From the NCBI GenBank assembly GCA_023078555.1, contig CM041199.1, forward strand, positions 6,825,315 through 6,889,314: 64,000 nt of DNA, read 5' to 3'. The notes under the pieces are model-generated. The model was not told where the DNA came from. It did not search any database and worked only from the letters and a program-made list of their open reading frames with translations. The DNA comes from Ulva prolifera. Lineage: Eukaryota; Chlorophyta; Ulvophyceae; Ulvales; Ulvaceae. Positions 48,982 to 61,734 of the stretch are shown here, piece by piece (the first letter of the stretch is position 1; every line of letters begins with the position of its first letter). The translations under genes and the position numbers were made by a program.

Positions 48982-50498
48982 CACTGCAGGAGACTCCTTG
49001 CGGTTTCAGAATGGCATTAGTACGTGTTACTGGCTTTCATGCTACGTGTGGAGCCGCTGGTTGTTATTCCCTTGAAATATGGCGCATTGGAACTCAATGC
49101 GCAATATAGACAGAAGAGAACGAGACACCAGCGCGTTCACGAACGGTCACTTTGGCAGGGACCATGGAACTGTTTGGCTATGGCTGCAGCAAAAGCAGCC
49201 TCCGGAGGCCCGAGAAACAACGTGACGCACGAGCAAGTGTCTTGTGCTGTAGCCAAATCCTGGACACCTTGCAGCGCAGTGGGCTAAGCACGATATGGAG
49301 GCAGGCTACACATTGCAGGTCGACACTGCTGCCGTTGCGCTGCAGCTGTACCGCTGTCCGGGGTGAGCAGGTGACCTGCTGGAGCTGGAGGAGCTAGCGC
49401 TTGCCGAAGGCACCTCCTGGGTGCCTACGACCCGTGCGTCTGCAGGAAGGGCCATCCACAGAAACGTGACACCACAACACCATATCGTGCAGCTTGCGCT
49501 GTGTGTGTGGCTGCCATGTACGCTGCCGGCGTCGCCTGCAGCCGATTGGCTGCAGTCCTTGACAACACGGCAACGCCCGAGGATGTCTGAGAAACCATGC
49601 AGCGGATGACGTGATAGCGAGGATCATGTCTATGATGCTGTGGTGCGTTCCGCTCACTTTAAAACCGCAGCGCGGGCCTGCAGCGACCTGAATCACCGTC
49701 CGTGACGCCGTATGCGACACGGAGAGCGTTGTGAGTTGCGTACAAGTGACACAGTATGGCCCTGCCCGGTAACGGCTGGGCAGGCTTGATTCTGCCCGCT
49801 ATTGTTTTCTTGTTTGTATGGTGTCATTTGCTGGCTTTCTCCGTGCTGGGGTACCTCCTTGTGAGCAGGTGTGCTACCTCCGGGGCGCATGTCGATGCGT
49901 GCCCAATCCCAAGGTGTTGCCGATTCGCAGCGTCGTATGTACATGTACCGACACATCGTTGGCTGTGAATCCTTGTTCCTGTCATGCAGGTCCGTAGCAA
50001 GTGGCCGCGCCAAGGCTCTCCGCATGATAAAGCCACCGTCGAGGTCCGGAGCCCACTAGCTCTCCTCCTGTATTAAAGTCTGCTGGCGACAAAACTCACT
50101 TGATGCCGTCTGATGTCCCCGAGTGCAAACCAGCACGTCATAAGGTTGCTGGCACTTGTTGTGTTGAGTCTAAAGTGTGCACATTTGGCGTGGCAGCTGA
50201 ACGTCCAGGTTGGTGGCCTTGCCTCTGGCAAGTAACCCAGTTTGTTAGCTACATGACAAGGACTTGCTGTTGAACACTGTATCGGTGTTACAGCGGACCA
50301 ACAATGCGGAGAGTTGCGAAAGGTGAACTACACAAGCACAGCCGCGTGCTTACGTATGTTCATCACACTAGGCCTAATGCCTGTGACATACTCTTCCCTA
50401 GACATCATACACAAATGCGTGTTCGGATCCGTGTGTCCAGATCCGTTTGTGATGTCTGGGTGTGCGAGCCTCTCTAGGCCGTCACACATGCTAGCTTC
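48982..50498 (+). repeat. Segmental duplication R1, copy 2
   Basis: Close copy of 17543-19811 lacking TRIM-1. It ends at CTAGCTTC (50491-50498), directly joined to element copy B. Confidence 0.9.
49756..50076 (+). CDS. Small two-exon membrane protein, copy 2
   Basis: Exons 49756-49860 and 49990-50076 are almost identical to the copy at 19064, with the same GTGAGC donor and TGCAG acceptor. It encodes 63 residues with one hydrophobic segment. The copies are too similar for this pair to inform on selection. Confidence 0.5.
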
Positions 50499-52720
50499 GG
50501 GTACGATTCATGGTATGGACTTTTGTGAGTGGGCCATCCATGATTTGTGCATGTGTACGATTTTGTCGGTTGTGACAGTTGTGACAAAGTCTGGCAGGTC
50601 GTCTTGACAGGCGGATGTATGTGTAGGATCGCAAGCGCGTGTGTTGCCGTGCTGCGGGTGGCGCTCGTGCGGATTTCTTTGGCATGTGCTCCATACGTGG
50701 CGCACGGCGCTGCTGCGCCGTGGCTGTGGCACACGGATGCCGCATCATCCGGACGTTTTGCGGGGTTTGTCATCGGTGTGGCCATGGCGCTCTTTGCAAG
50801 CTTTGCGGCGAGGGATCTCATCATTGCGGCATTGAAGACTGTCTCCGCATGGATGTGCGCGGGCATGTATGGGTGTGTTCCATGCATGGATGTGCATGTC
50901 TTATCGCCCTTAACCGTGATTGAGCGTTGCCATATTGTGGTGCAGTCAACTTGTGCTGCCCTCGATGCCATGTTATGCCCTCTCGCCATGGTCCTTTGTG
51001 TGGGCAGAACTGTGTCCGAAGCCGCGCACATGCTACTTGGGCTTGTGAGCGGGATGACCATGGAAGCGGACACCACGCCTGGCGTTACTCAAGCCGGATG
51101 CTTCATGGCCCCCAAATTGTTCGTGTCACGGGCTTGCGTGCGTTTGCAACGGTGCGCCACGTGTTGTCATTATGACAGGGAATATGCATTGTGCTCGATT
51201 GTACATGTGTATTGGAGTGTAGCATTTGTATGTGGTTGCACTGTTTTCGTCAAGGCGGCTGGTTGTATGCTATTGAAATGGTATGACTGCGGGTGGATGG
51301 TGCAGGCTGGCATGTGCCGTCACCCACGCACTGGGCAGGCGGGATGTGAAGCTCTGCTCGATGTACATCCCGTACGCCATCCTCTGCCTCTCCATTCCCG
51401 GCATGCGCGGCGGAGGTTTCGGCGATGATGGTTGTGCATACAGCACTTTGATCGGGGTGTCCATGTTGTACGTGGTCTGTGATGTGCTCAGAGATATTGT
51501 GACACATTCGTCCACATTGTGGTGGTGCGATGCTGGCTGATGCGTAACGGCACTTAGATGTGCGTGTGTGTTTGTCTCGTACGGAACAGTGCCACACCTT
51601 GCAGGCTCGCTCGTGTCATGATGCACCACATCATACGACAAGAAGACGCATCGACTTTAGGGGCCACGTCGCTTTTTCTCAACCTATCGTCGAACCTCCC
51701 ATGCGGATTCGAACGTGGCCCCGACGTCATCCGAGGCGGACTGATGCTTGCCGTGATTGGGACGATCATCGTTGATGGTTACCGGTGTGATCCCCACGTC
51801 CTCGAATGTAGGGTGTTGGTGTTGCAACGCAATCGTGGTGTGCGTGCGTGTGTACGTCAGCAACATCTCATCGCATGTATGTGTAGACACGCGTTGTGAG
51901 AGTGGTGCATATCATGGCAATCCACGAAGTTACCTTGTGTTCAGGCGTATTTCCTCCGGCCATGAAGATACTTTGGCGGGGCCGGAGGACCCATGTGCGT
52001 GCGGGGAACACGGCCCTTGCTGTGCACACGTCGATGCGGAGTGTACTCCTCAACAACGCAGCGATGTTGGGTGTGAGACACACGAGGAGCACTCTAGCGC
52101 CCGTGGTGAGCACATGGGCCGCGATGCCGATGGTGGCTACGCGGGCGCTCCATGCGGGCCCCCGTGTGGAGGTTGTTGTGAGGACCATGGGTGCGATGTG
52201 AGCACTGACGCCGCTTCCAAGCCCATGCATGCGGACCCTCCTCTGACGCTTTCGGATGCCGCCTGTTCGAATGCAAGCGCGAGTGGAAGCGTCATACCGT
52301 AAGTTTAGTTGGGCGAAATGTTAAGTATGTGTGCGGAGTACTTAGCACATGACGCCTGAGATCTGGGATCACACCTGCATGGTCAGTATCTGAGTCAGAT
52401 ACTTGAGCCATGACCTTGTTCGACCTATAAAGAGAGCTGGAATGTGTCTTCTCATTCGCGGGCTGGTGACTGCCACGTGTCACCCCGTGCGTGCATTCGC
52501 ATGTGCACCTGCCTTGGGCGCTACGAGGCACTTTCACAACACCGCCCAAGCGCCGGGAGTGTGTTGTTATGATGCTCGTACGCACGTACAAAGTATACAC
52601 AGTCCGGCCTTTGCTTCAGACGTCGTGTCGAAAGGGGGCCAGTCAATGCCGGCAGTGCGGATGCGGGGTGGAGCTACACAGGCAGTCTCGGACGATGACA
52701 TGGACTCTGGGGAAGGTAGG
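50499..52720 (+). pseudogene. Element copy B: hydrophobic exons and Cys-rich exon
   Basis: Homology to copy A begins at GGGTACGATTCAT. An exon at about 50631-50872 encodes hydrophobic segments. Further open stretches, absent from copy A, follow likely acceptors at 50943, 51304, 51605 and 51950 (each ending CAG). They encode STCAALDAMLCPLAMVLCVG, YIPYAILCLSIPG and RGGLMLAVIGTIIVDG, all membrane-like. The last exon is hydrophilic and rich in Cys and Asp/Glu; a solo TRIM LTR splits it at 52264-52541. It resumes in frame-compatible fashion to a donor GTAGGT at about 52717. No family is recognised. Gene limits are uncertain. Confidence 0.35.
52264..52541 (-). mobile_element. Solo LTR of TRIM-1
   Basis: A 278-bp LTR on the minus strand, TGTTCGAATG to CACAACA, with target duplication CCGCC at 52259-52263 and 52542-52546. 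Internal sequence and second LTR are gone, presumably through LTR-LTR recombination. Confidence 0.95.
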
Positions 52721-53174
52721 TCACCACATTCTCTCGCTCTATCGGTCCATCATGCAATTGGTTGCAATGAACAGAGTTGCATTAATACGCGTATCGTTCG
52801 ATTTCGATACGTTTAATTTGCGTATTGTATATTAACGTACTTGATCAGCGTATAGTACGCGCGTACATTTCGGACTTGAGCGTTTTGAGAGAGCCTAGAG
52901 CTCTGCACTGCGGTGCACCGTTTGCCACAAGGCCAAAGGGGGTTGTTAACATCGCTCGCATTGCTGATCATCTAATCGACCATTAGAAATCGGACTAAGC
53001 AGCGGCATGTGCCTAACACAATCGATGACTTGGCATATTATGGGATAGTTTGCATTGGCATACGCCTCGGGCGGCGTGTTGAACAACATGCAACTGCTGC
53101 ACGAGCTGGTGGTTTGGACATGACTTGCAATGCCATCTTGGTTCAACTGTGGCTCGATTTCATAGCCAGTTTTC
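52721..53174. other. Probable intron of copy B
   Basis: No coding signal. From about 53087 it matches copy A again (ACATGCAACTGC). Confidence 0.35.
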
Positions 53175-54979
53175 ATGTATTTAGATGCTTCAAGTCTTGA
53201 ACTGCCAACGTCGGAGTATCAGCCCGGATCGGAGTCGGAAGGTGTCATCACGATCGACGATGCTTCGGAAGATGCTTTCATGGATGACGATGTTGCCGTT
53301 GTAGATGAGGCGGTGGTCTGTCCGGGCACCGAGGCTTGTCCACGATCGCAAGCTCGTGCGGACGAGGTGGTTGCCGCTGTGGAAGAGGTTCGCGATGAGG
53401 ACGGTCACACCATGGATCCGGAGCTGCAAAAGGTGTTTGAACACCCGGAGTGGTACACACAGTGCGAATCCCGCATGTCTCCTACATGTTGACCAGCTTC
53501 GTATTTCTTCTCAAATTTTGATGCATGTGACAAGGTGCAATTGAATATGTGCGTCAGTGTTCCGGGTTGACTTGTTCGCGCTTGTCAAATGTAATGTCGT
53601 GCAACTAGAGGTAGGGCGCACGTGTATGCATGTGTTCCTTTGTCCTTCGTTGTTTGTTTCGTAGTTGAGGTGATCATACATTGGAGTGCGTGGCCATAGA
53701 TAGAAGGGTAATTTTACGAGTGTTTTGAACATCAACCTACGCCGCATTCTTGTGAGGCCGTCCGCATTGGAGTCTGTGTCTGACTTTGTTGTCATGTCAT
53801 TTTGGGCGTACTATATATCTGAAGATCCGAAATGTAATCATGCACGCGTGTTGGAGACGCGGTCGGGTTTGGTGCAGGGTGAAGTCCACATACATGACGG
53901 CATCTCGGATGGCCGCGCCGTCAGTGCGACCCAGCAGAGGTACGGTGGCGGTCCAGAACATTTTCAAGAGGAAAGTTGCCGACTGGGTCGACAAGTCCGG
54001 CGAGTGGTGGCAGGTGTTGGGGGAGCGCGATGATCCATCGCGGCGGACGATCGCTGCCACTTTCCATCGCTTCGTGCGTGCGTACCTCGCGATCGTGAGC
54101 TCCGGGTGTGAGGAGCCCGGCGACATGGGTGCTTCGTGCCAGCAGATAGTGGACGGTCTTCATTCGAGTCGGCGCGATGGCGAGATCCCCATGAGCGCGG
54201 TGATCTCGTCCTTCCAACGCTGAGATGCCTTTGTGCAAACGCTCGCGTTGTTGATGTGGGCGAGCCACATCAAGAGCTTGAAGGGCCTCAACGGGTACAA
54301 GACGTCATTCTTCATGGTCGTGCGTGCGTACGCTGAGCACCAAATGCGGAAGAACAGTGAACCACAAGACAAGGAGTGTCCTTGTGAAGGGGGATTGAGT
54401 GTGGTCTAGAGGTGGATCTGGGTGGGCCCAAGGACTGCTATTGTGAGTATCGTATACGCATCTGTGCACTGTCAGTGTTCCAACGCGATCTTGGATCATG
54501 CAGATTAATTTGGAGAAGGCTCTTCTATTCGACAAGTATCGGATTTGGTACCGGAATGTGGTTGTCTGGATAAAGGCGTCGGGCGGGCACATCGTCGACA
54601 AACCGCATCCGATGCAAGAGGAGGACATCAAGGCCTGCGCGGAATCCGCGATGTCCGGATCGATCACCATGATGTATGCGCGGGTGGCGGTTTTCTTGAA
54701 GGCGTTGCACGGCTGCCGGAACCCGGTCTTCGCGGCGTGGCAGTGGAAGCACATCCGGTTCGTGCCGACGGTCTTGTACAAGGATGGCGAGCCTGATGGA
54801 GAGGTGTGCTCGGACATGCATCGTGTAGTCAAAATCCTCGTGGCCGGTGATGTGGCGTGGAGCATATGCCGTGTATGTACGCATCTCATGGATGTAAGGG
54901 CGTGTGGTGCGGCAGCATTGAGTCCGTGGATCCCCATGTACCATGCGTTACATTGTTCTCGGTAACCTCGTGTATCACA
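53175..54979 (+). pseudogene. Element copy B: acidic exon and probable tyrosine-recombinase N-terminal and Arg-motif exons
   Basis: Close copy of 26541-28206. It keeps the 145 bp missing from copy A, so the exon at about 54501-54870 is complete and carries HGCRNPVFAAWQWKHI with the candidate catalytic Arg at 54717-54719. However, a 6-bp deletion relative to copy A creates TGA at 54221-54223. The copy stops at 54979, where viral-type DNA begins, so the second recombinase box and helicase are absent. Confidence 0.4.
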
Positions 54980-55063
54980 ATATATAGGGTCCTCCAGCCT
55001 CTCCACACTCCTCACTGCGTACTTGGGAGGCTTGTCCACCCTCTTCTTGTTCACATTCGCCAT
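54980..55063 (-). pseudogene. N-terminal stub of a viral-type ORF
   Basis: A Met at 55063 opens a frame of 28 codons, rich in Lys, Arg and Pro, up to the junction at 54980; downstream codons belong to the unrelated copy B sequence. It looks like the start of a longer gene lost at integration or deletion. Product unknown. Confidence 0.35.
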
Positions 55064-55152
55064 CGCCGCGTGATACCGGCTGAGCACTCCGTAGCCTACT
55101 CTCAGTCCTCCAGTGATGCGGGGAGTCCTATGGACGTATGGATGCGCACTGC

Positions 55153-55608
55153 TCAGACTTTTGACAAGGGCGCCTGCCACTCCCTATCCAATGTCAGAGT
55201 GTGCACGTCATGGTAGTCTCCACCCTCCCAGTGCACGACTGCCCTCCTGCAGGACGGGAGAATACTCTCCCGCGTCCCAGGAACCAGGCCTTCATCGTCC
55301 CTCTCCTCTCCGGAGTCCTTCATCAGTGCCATGACGGAGGAGTAGTCCATCCTTGCGTGGTCCACTGTGCACGTACACCTCATCACCACTGACGGGGCCT
55401 CGTCCCCTGCCCTGTCATGTATGACGACGGGCACCATCTTGTTGTTGCACCTCACGCACACCTCCCTGTTGGACAGTCCGCCATGCTCCCTCTCTCCAGC
55501 CATCCCATCAGACGTCGCCCCATCGGAGTCCCCCATTGCGCACTCCACCAGTCTGCAAGGAGGGGAGGTACTGCGTTCCCCTTCGCTGCGTTGCCAACAG
55601 TGTGCCAC
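55153..55608 (-). CDS. Unrecognised ORF with zinc-ribbon-like cysteines
   Basis: Up to 151 codons (a Met near 55536 gives about 127). VCVRCNNKM and, 16-20 residues later, MRCTC form a CxxC...CxC pair that could hold zinc. The rest is acidic. It diverges from the SF3 helicase gene, whose start is 34 bp away from this ORF's upstream end, so the two probably share a promoter region. No homologue recognised. Confidence 0.45.
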   Translation of the reverse strand: MAHCWQRSEGERSTSPPCRLVECAMGDSDGATSDGMAGEREHGGLSNREVCVRCNNKMVPVVIHDRAGDEAPSVVMRCTCTVDHARMDYSSVMALMKDSGEERDDEGLVPGTRESILPSCRRAVVHWEGGDYHDVHTLTLDREWQAPLSKV

Positions 55609-55642
55609 TTAGACTCATAGGCGCTGCAGTGTACAATACCCT

Positions 55643-57064
55643 ATGCTTGAGGGAGTCACGAGACTGCGCCAAGTGACGGAAGACATGGCTGACCTCATCG
55701 CCCGTGTAGAGGGCGCGTACTCTACTGACTGTGGCCTAGACTACATCACGGTCAAGCATGGGACTGCGGCAGGCATAAACAACAGGACTGTCAGGGCAGT
55801 GAAGGATGCGCTGATGGCAGCCATCAACAACAATGACGTGGTGACGTCTGGCCCATGCACGTACCTGTTCTCTCCATACGTGGAGCAGTGGGTGGACATA
55901 GGCACGAGTGAGGGATTGCGCACTCTATGCCTGATGACGGGGGCAGAGAATGCCACTGTGAACTATGCAGTGGCCGCCGAGCCATATGTGCAGAACCTCA
56001 TGGCGTCATCGAAGAGGGTGAGTACTGTGGCGTCGTCAGTGTGCATAGGAGGCATCAGACTCATCCCACGTGTGTCGGAGGATGGAACGCTGTGTGAATT
56101 CGAGAGGCATCCCGCCCTCGTCCATTGCACTGACAGTGACACCAAGGCCACCCTGTGCCACAGGTCAGTGGGGCTGCTGTCATGCGTCCCCCGTAGCGTG
56201 CCACTGGGGGGAGACGGATCACTAGTGGAGGCGAGGCACAGGACGCTGCTCCCATGCCCGGAGGAACTGCGCGCATTCCAGTGGTGTGTGGGCCACTCAT
56301 GCATGGATCCGCGCACCGAGGGACTGTTCGTGCTGCTGTACGGACCAGGGGGCAATGGGAAGTCCACCATCCTGTCCGACACGAGGAGTGCTTTAGGGCC
56401 TGTGATGAAGAGTGTATCCTCGCAGACACTGACGTGCCGCAGGGATGGCAGCGGGGTGGGGGTCACCTCTCGCAAGGTGGTGACGGACATGGCACCGTCG
56501 CGCATTGTGTACTGTGGCGACGTGGACCTGGTGGAGCATAGACTGGACTATCACTACATCAAGTGCGTGACAGGGGGAGATGCCATGTGTGGTGAGGTGA
56601 CTGACCACATCATAGACTGCACAGTGATGGCGGCGACCAACCATCTGCCGGAGGGCATCGCTGAGTGGATGGCCGAGGCAGTGCAGAGGCGCATGCTGGT
56701 ACTCCCCATGCTGATCAATGCCAGCGCCATAGGAAGGGAGGGGGTAGGCCTGGACTCCCCCACGTCCATGGATCTGATGGAGTGGCTGTGCAGATGCATT
56801 GCGCTCAGGGTGGACATGGGACTGAGGAGGCCTGTCAGCACTAGGATGGTGCTCATGACAATGGCTGGCAGCAGGCATGGCGACCTGATGAAGAAGGTGA
56901 GGATAGTGTCCCAGGATGACAGCTCCACTGATGTGCAGATGGCGGACATGATGAAGGCCAACGCAATGATATGCGTGGTGTTGGGCATATCCACCAAGCG
57001 GAGGACTGCACTACTGCTGTCGTACGCTGAGCACTGCGTCTCAGTGGTGGCGGGCGTTCCATAG
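55643..57064 (+). CDS. SF3 helicase, D5/viral type
   Basis: A 473-codon intronless frame. Walker A is GPGGNGKST at residues 234-242, Walker B RIVYCGDVD at 287-295, motif C with the SF3 sensor Asn TVMAATNHLP at 327-336, and a candidate arginine finger QRR at 348-350. This set defines superfamily 3 helicases, which unwind DNA as hexamers in replication of large DNA viruses, virophages and related elements. The N-terminal 200 residues show no primase motif I can name. All core motifs are intact and no internal stop is present, which suggests recent acquisition or selection. The frame stops just before the TA repeat. A plasmid or phage-type helicase is less likely in this setting. Confidence 0.8.
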   Translation: MLEGVTRLRQVTEDMADLIARVEGAYSTDCGLDYITVKHGTAAGINNRTVRAVKDALMAAINNNDVVTSGPCTYLFSPYVEQWVDIGTSEGLRTLCLMTGAENATVNYAVAAEPYVQNLMASSKRVSTVASSVCIGGIRLIPRVSEDGTLCEFERHPALVHCTDSDTKATLCHRSVGLLSCVPRSVPLGGDGSLVEARHRTLLPCPEELRAFQWCVGHSCMDPRTEGLFVLLYGPGGNGKSTILSDTRSALGPVMKSVSSQTLTCRRDGSGVGVTSRKVVTDMAPSRIVYCGDVDLVEHRLDYHYIKCVTGGDAMCGEVTDHIIDCTVMAATNHLPEGIAEWMAEAVQRRMLVLPMLINASAIGREGVGLDSPTSMDLMEWLCRCIALRVDMGLRRPVSTRMVLMTMAGSRHGDLMKKVRIVSQDDSSTDVQMADMMKANAMICVVLGISTKRRTALLLSYAEHCVSVVAGVP

Positions 57065-57066
57065 CC

Positions 57067-59365
<2,299 letters not shown>

Positions 59366-59429
59366 GTCATGCCCTGGTGCACCAGGGCATGACTGATCGA
59401 AAAGGCACCATGTTGCCTTTTCGATCAGT
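59366..59429. repeat. Two adjacent perfect hairpins
   Basis: A 28-bp perfect palindrome at 59366-59393 (GTCATGCCCTGGTG and its inverse) overlaps by two bases a second hairpin with 16-bp perfect arms (ACTGATCGAAAAGGCA, 59392-59407; inverse 59414-59429) and a 6-base loop. Confidence 0.95.
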
Positions 59430-60301
59430 AGCACATGCGACGGATCGACTCCTTAGGACCGGATAAGAATGACCCGTGCGCGCAGCAGACCCGTGCATGC
59501 ACCAGACTTCAACACACACGACCGACGCACGCTTGCCGCACACCTGGTACGTTAGAGCTTCATTGTGGACGTTTCTATGAACAGAGTGTGTCATTGCTGC
59601 CGTTCTCGCGAGTGTTCCGGTGGTATGAATCATGGCGTGCATAGCCTTCGCACGTTGCTCGAGCAACAACAGACAGATTTTAATTGTTATTAGCGCGATG
59701 GGAAGCAGACACGATGCAGCGATGCCACGTCTACACAGCAGAACTACGCGTGTCGCGCACACCACAGCAACTAGCATCAGTGCAGCAACTGATCGCCACA
59801 AGGCATGGCCCTGTCGGCTAACCTCAGGTGCAACTGCCTTCCTGGTGGAAACTTTGCCTGCTTGATAAACGCTCGTGGGTAAACGTCCGGCGCAGCCCTG
59901 TATAATCGGAGCCAGAGGTATGCGACGCTGCACAGCTGCGACCCCGAAGTCGATCACCTCGTAACAGGAATTGCTGCTAGCATGTCAACACGTACTATAC
60001 CTATACACAGTCGACAGCTGCTGCAGTATATCATACAGAACGTTCCTGGCAGCATGATGCAGACCGTTCTGTTCCCCACATCCACGTCACAGGCAACAGC
60101 ATACAGTCAATACCTCCTAGCGCTGTTTTAGACTGCTGCATTACATCACAGCTGACACAACTCACAGCATTCAATCCAATAGACCCAGGCAGCATGTACA
60201 GATCAACTACATCCCCACCGCTGTAGCACATGCTACACCATGCAGCCAAAACCAGGCCTACTGTCACAACAGCTGCTGTTCGCTGATCCCGCAACTGCAT
60301 C
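59430..60301. other. Intergenic, nothing recognised
   Basis: A minus-strand ORF of 196 codons spans 59367-59957 but is low in recognisable content and crosses the hairpins; I do not call it a gene. Confidence 0.4.
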
Positions 60302-61734
60302 TCACAGACGCCGCTTCTTCCTGCTGCTGTTGTTCCACCGCACATGACAGGCAGGCTCCCCACACAGCGCCCGCAACGTGTCGCTAGCACGGGGCAGACC
60401 CGCCTTGCACAACCAGCCCAGGCAGAGCAGAGCCCGCACAAAGCAGTCATGCTCTCTGCTCTGCAGCCCACGGTACACATGAACGGCACCGATTGGAGTT
60501 GATTGGCGCAGCACACGAGGCCTCAGCTGCTCGATCACAGCAGGGGCGGCGTCCGTGAGCTCCCCTGCAAGTGGCTCGTACACAAGCAGATCTGTGGTCT
60601 CGTGTGACTGCTGTCGTGGCCACACAAATACCATAGCATGGCCATCGAAAGCAGTCCGTGAGCCCTTTGAACTCCTCACCGACTTCTCGAGCAGCCTGAC
60701 TGCTGTCGTCGAGGTGTTAACTCGAAAGCCGCTTGCTGCCTTCCACCGCTGTGACTTACCCGGCGCTGCGCCGTCGCTGACGAACAGCCCCTCGTGCGCG
60801 ACCTGCACATGGTCCTACTCGGTGGGCGGCAGCGCGGCCTGTGCCCGATGTAGCACGGCTTGGAGCGCCAGATGCTCTCTTCGGTGGTGTCCACACTGCC
60901 ACAGGGAGTCTGCAGCGCTTTTGCAGCGGCGAAAGCGCTGATAGGGACCGCGCAATCCGCTCTGGTGGAGCTGATGGGGTCATGCAGCAGCCTCTGCACG
61001 ACGCGCTGGCGTGGCAACCGCGTGCGCCCGACCACAGCCAGCACCTCTTGCAGCATCGCAGCTTGGATGAGTGCGACGCTCGCACCCCCAAGTCGCGCCA
61101 CCCACATGCACAGGTGCACCGCGCACCGTGCGCAGGCGTCGCGTGTGAGCCCCTCTGCGACCCCCACTGTGCTGAAGCTGCTGCTCAGTCCAAACTGTGT
61201 GGAGCTGCTGGGCGAGATGGTGCAACAACGACACGACCTCCAAGCGATCACGTACTTCACTCGCCGCGGGCACAATCATGGCGCAGAACAGAGCCTGCGA
61301 CTGTTGTAAGTACTGCAACAAGCATACATACACAACGCGGTCATGGACTAGCTGGGATCCGTGTTGTCCGTCTCGAGCTCGAGCACCGAGAGCGCAAACG
61401 GCACATGCCTAGGTCGAACTGCATGCACCCACTCACAGACCAGCGCTTCAAAATCGCGCGGCTGGCAACTGTGAAGGGGGTCCCTCACACAGCGCAGCAG
61501 CGGAGAATGCAAGCCATACCGTTGGAGCATTACTGACAGAACACCGCCGTTGTTGGGGCCTGGCTGATGGCTGGTGGGTGCATTTTGCAGACACATGCAA
61601 TCAAATTTAAGAGCGCCAATGCCGGCCGACACGGCGGCATCACTGCGGTCTCTGTCTTGTGTCAGATCTGTGGGTTGTATTCTGGGACAGTCCACCAGAC
61701 CTGCCGGCTCCACATGGCGACACCTGCTGCACAT
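60302..61734 (-). CDS. Probable multi-exon gene, function unknown
   Basis: Successive minus-strand open stretches look like exons in different frames. The first is 61734 to about 61360 (ending near FALSVLELETDN). The second starts after TTGTTGCAG at about 61315 (YLQQSQALFCAMIVPAA). A third at about 61185-60900 contains AVHLCMWVARLGGASVALIQ. The last, after TGTGCAG at about 60806, contains VAHEGLFVSDGAAPGKSQRW and runs to the stop at 60302. The last exon ends with a basic RKKRR tail. Exon borders are partly guessed and no domain is recognised. It may be a host gene. Confidence 0.35.

Larger units (their letters stand above)
54980..57066. mobile_element. Viral-type DNA fragment with SF3 helicase
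   Basis: Homology to copy A ends exactly at 54979. The new sequence starts ATATATAGG and ends CCTATATA at the TA repeat, giving a short inverted TATATAGG at both ends. It carries three intronless, tightly packed, partly divergent ORFs, one cut by the left junction. This gene style and the helicase type suggest a DNA virus, virophage or polinton-like virus of protists. It is a fragment; no capsid, polymerase or integrase is present. Confidence 0.55.

Noticed and set aside
54980..57066. Complete polinton or virophage
   Set aside because: Only about 2 kb, with no capsid, packaging ATPase, protease, polymerase or integrase gene.
59367..59957. 196-codon minus-strand ORF
   Set aside because: Crosses the hairpins, has no motif, and its conservation is unknown.
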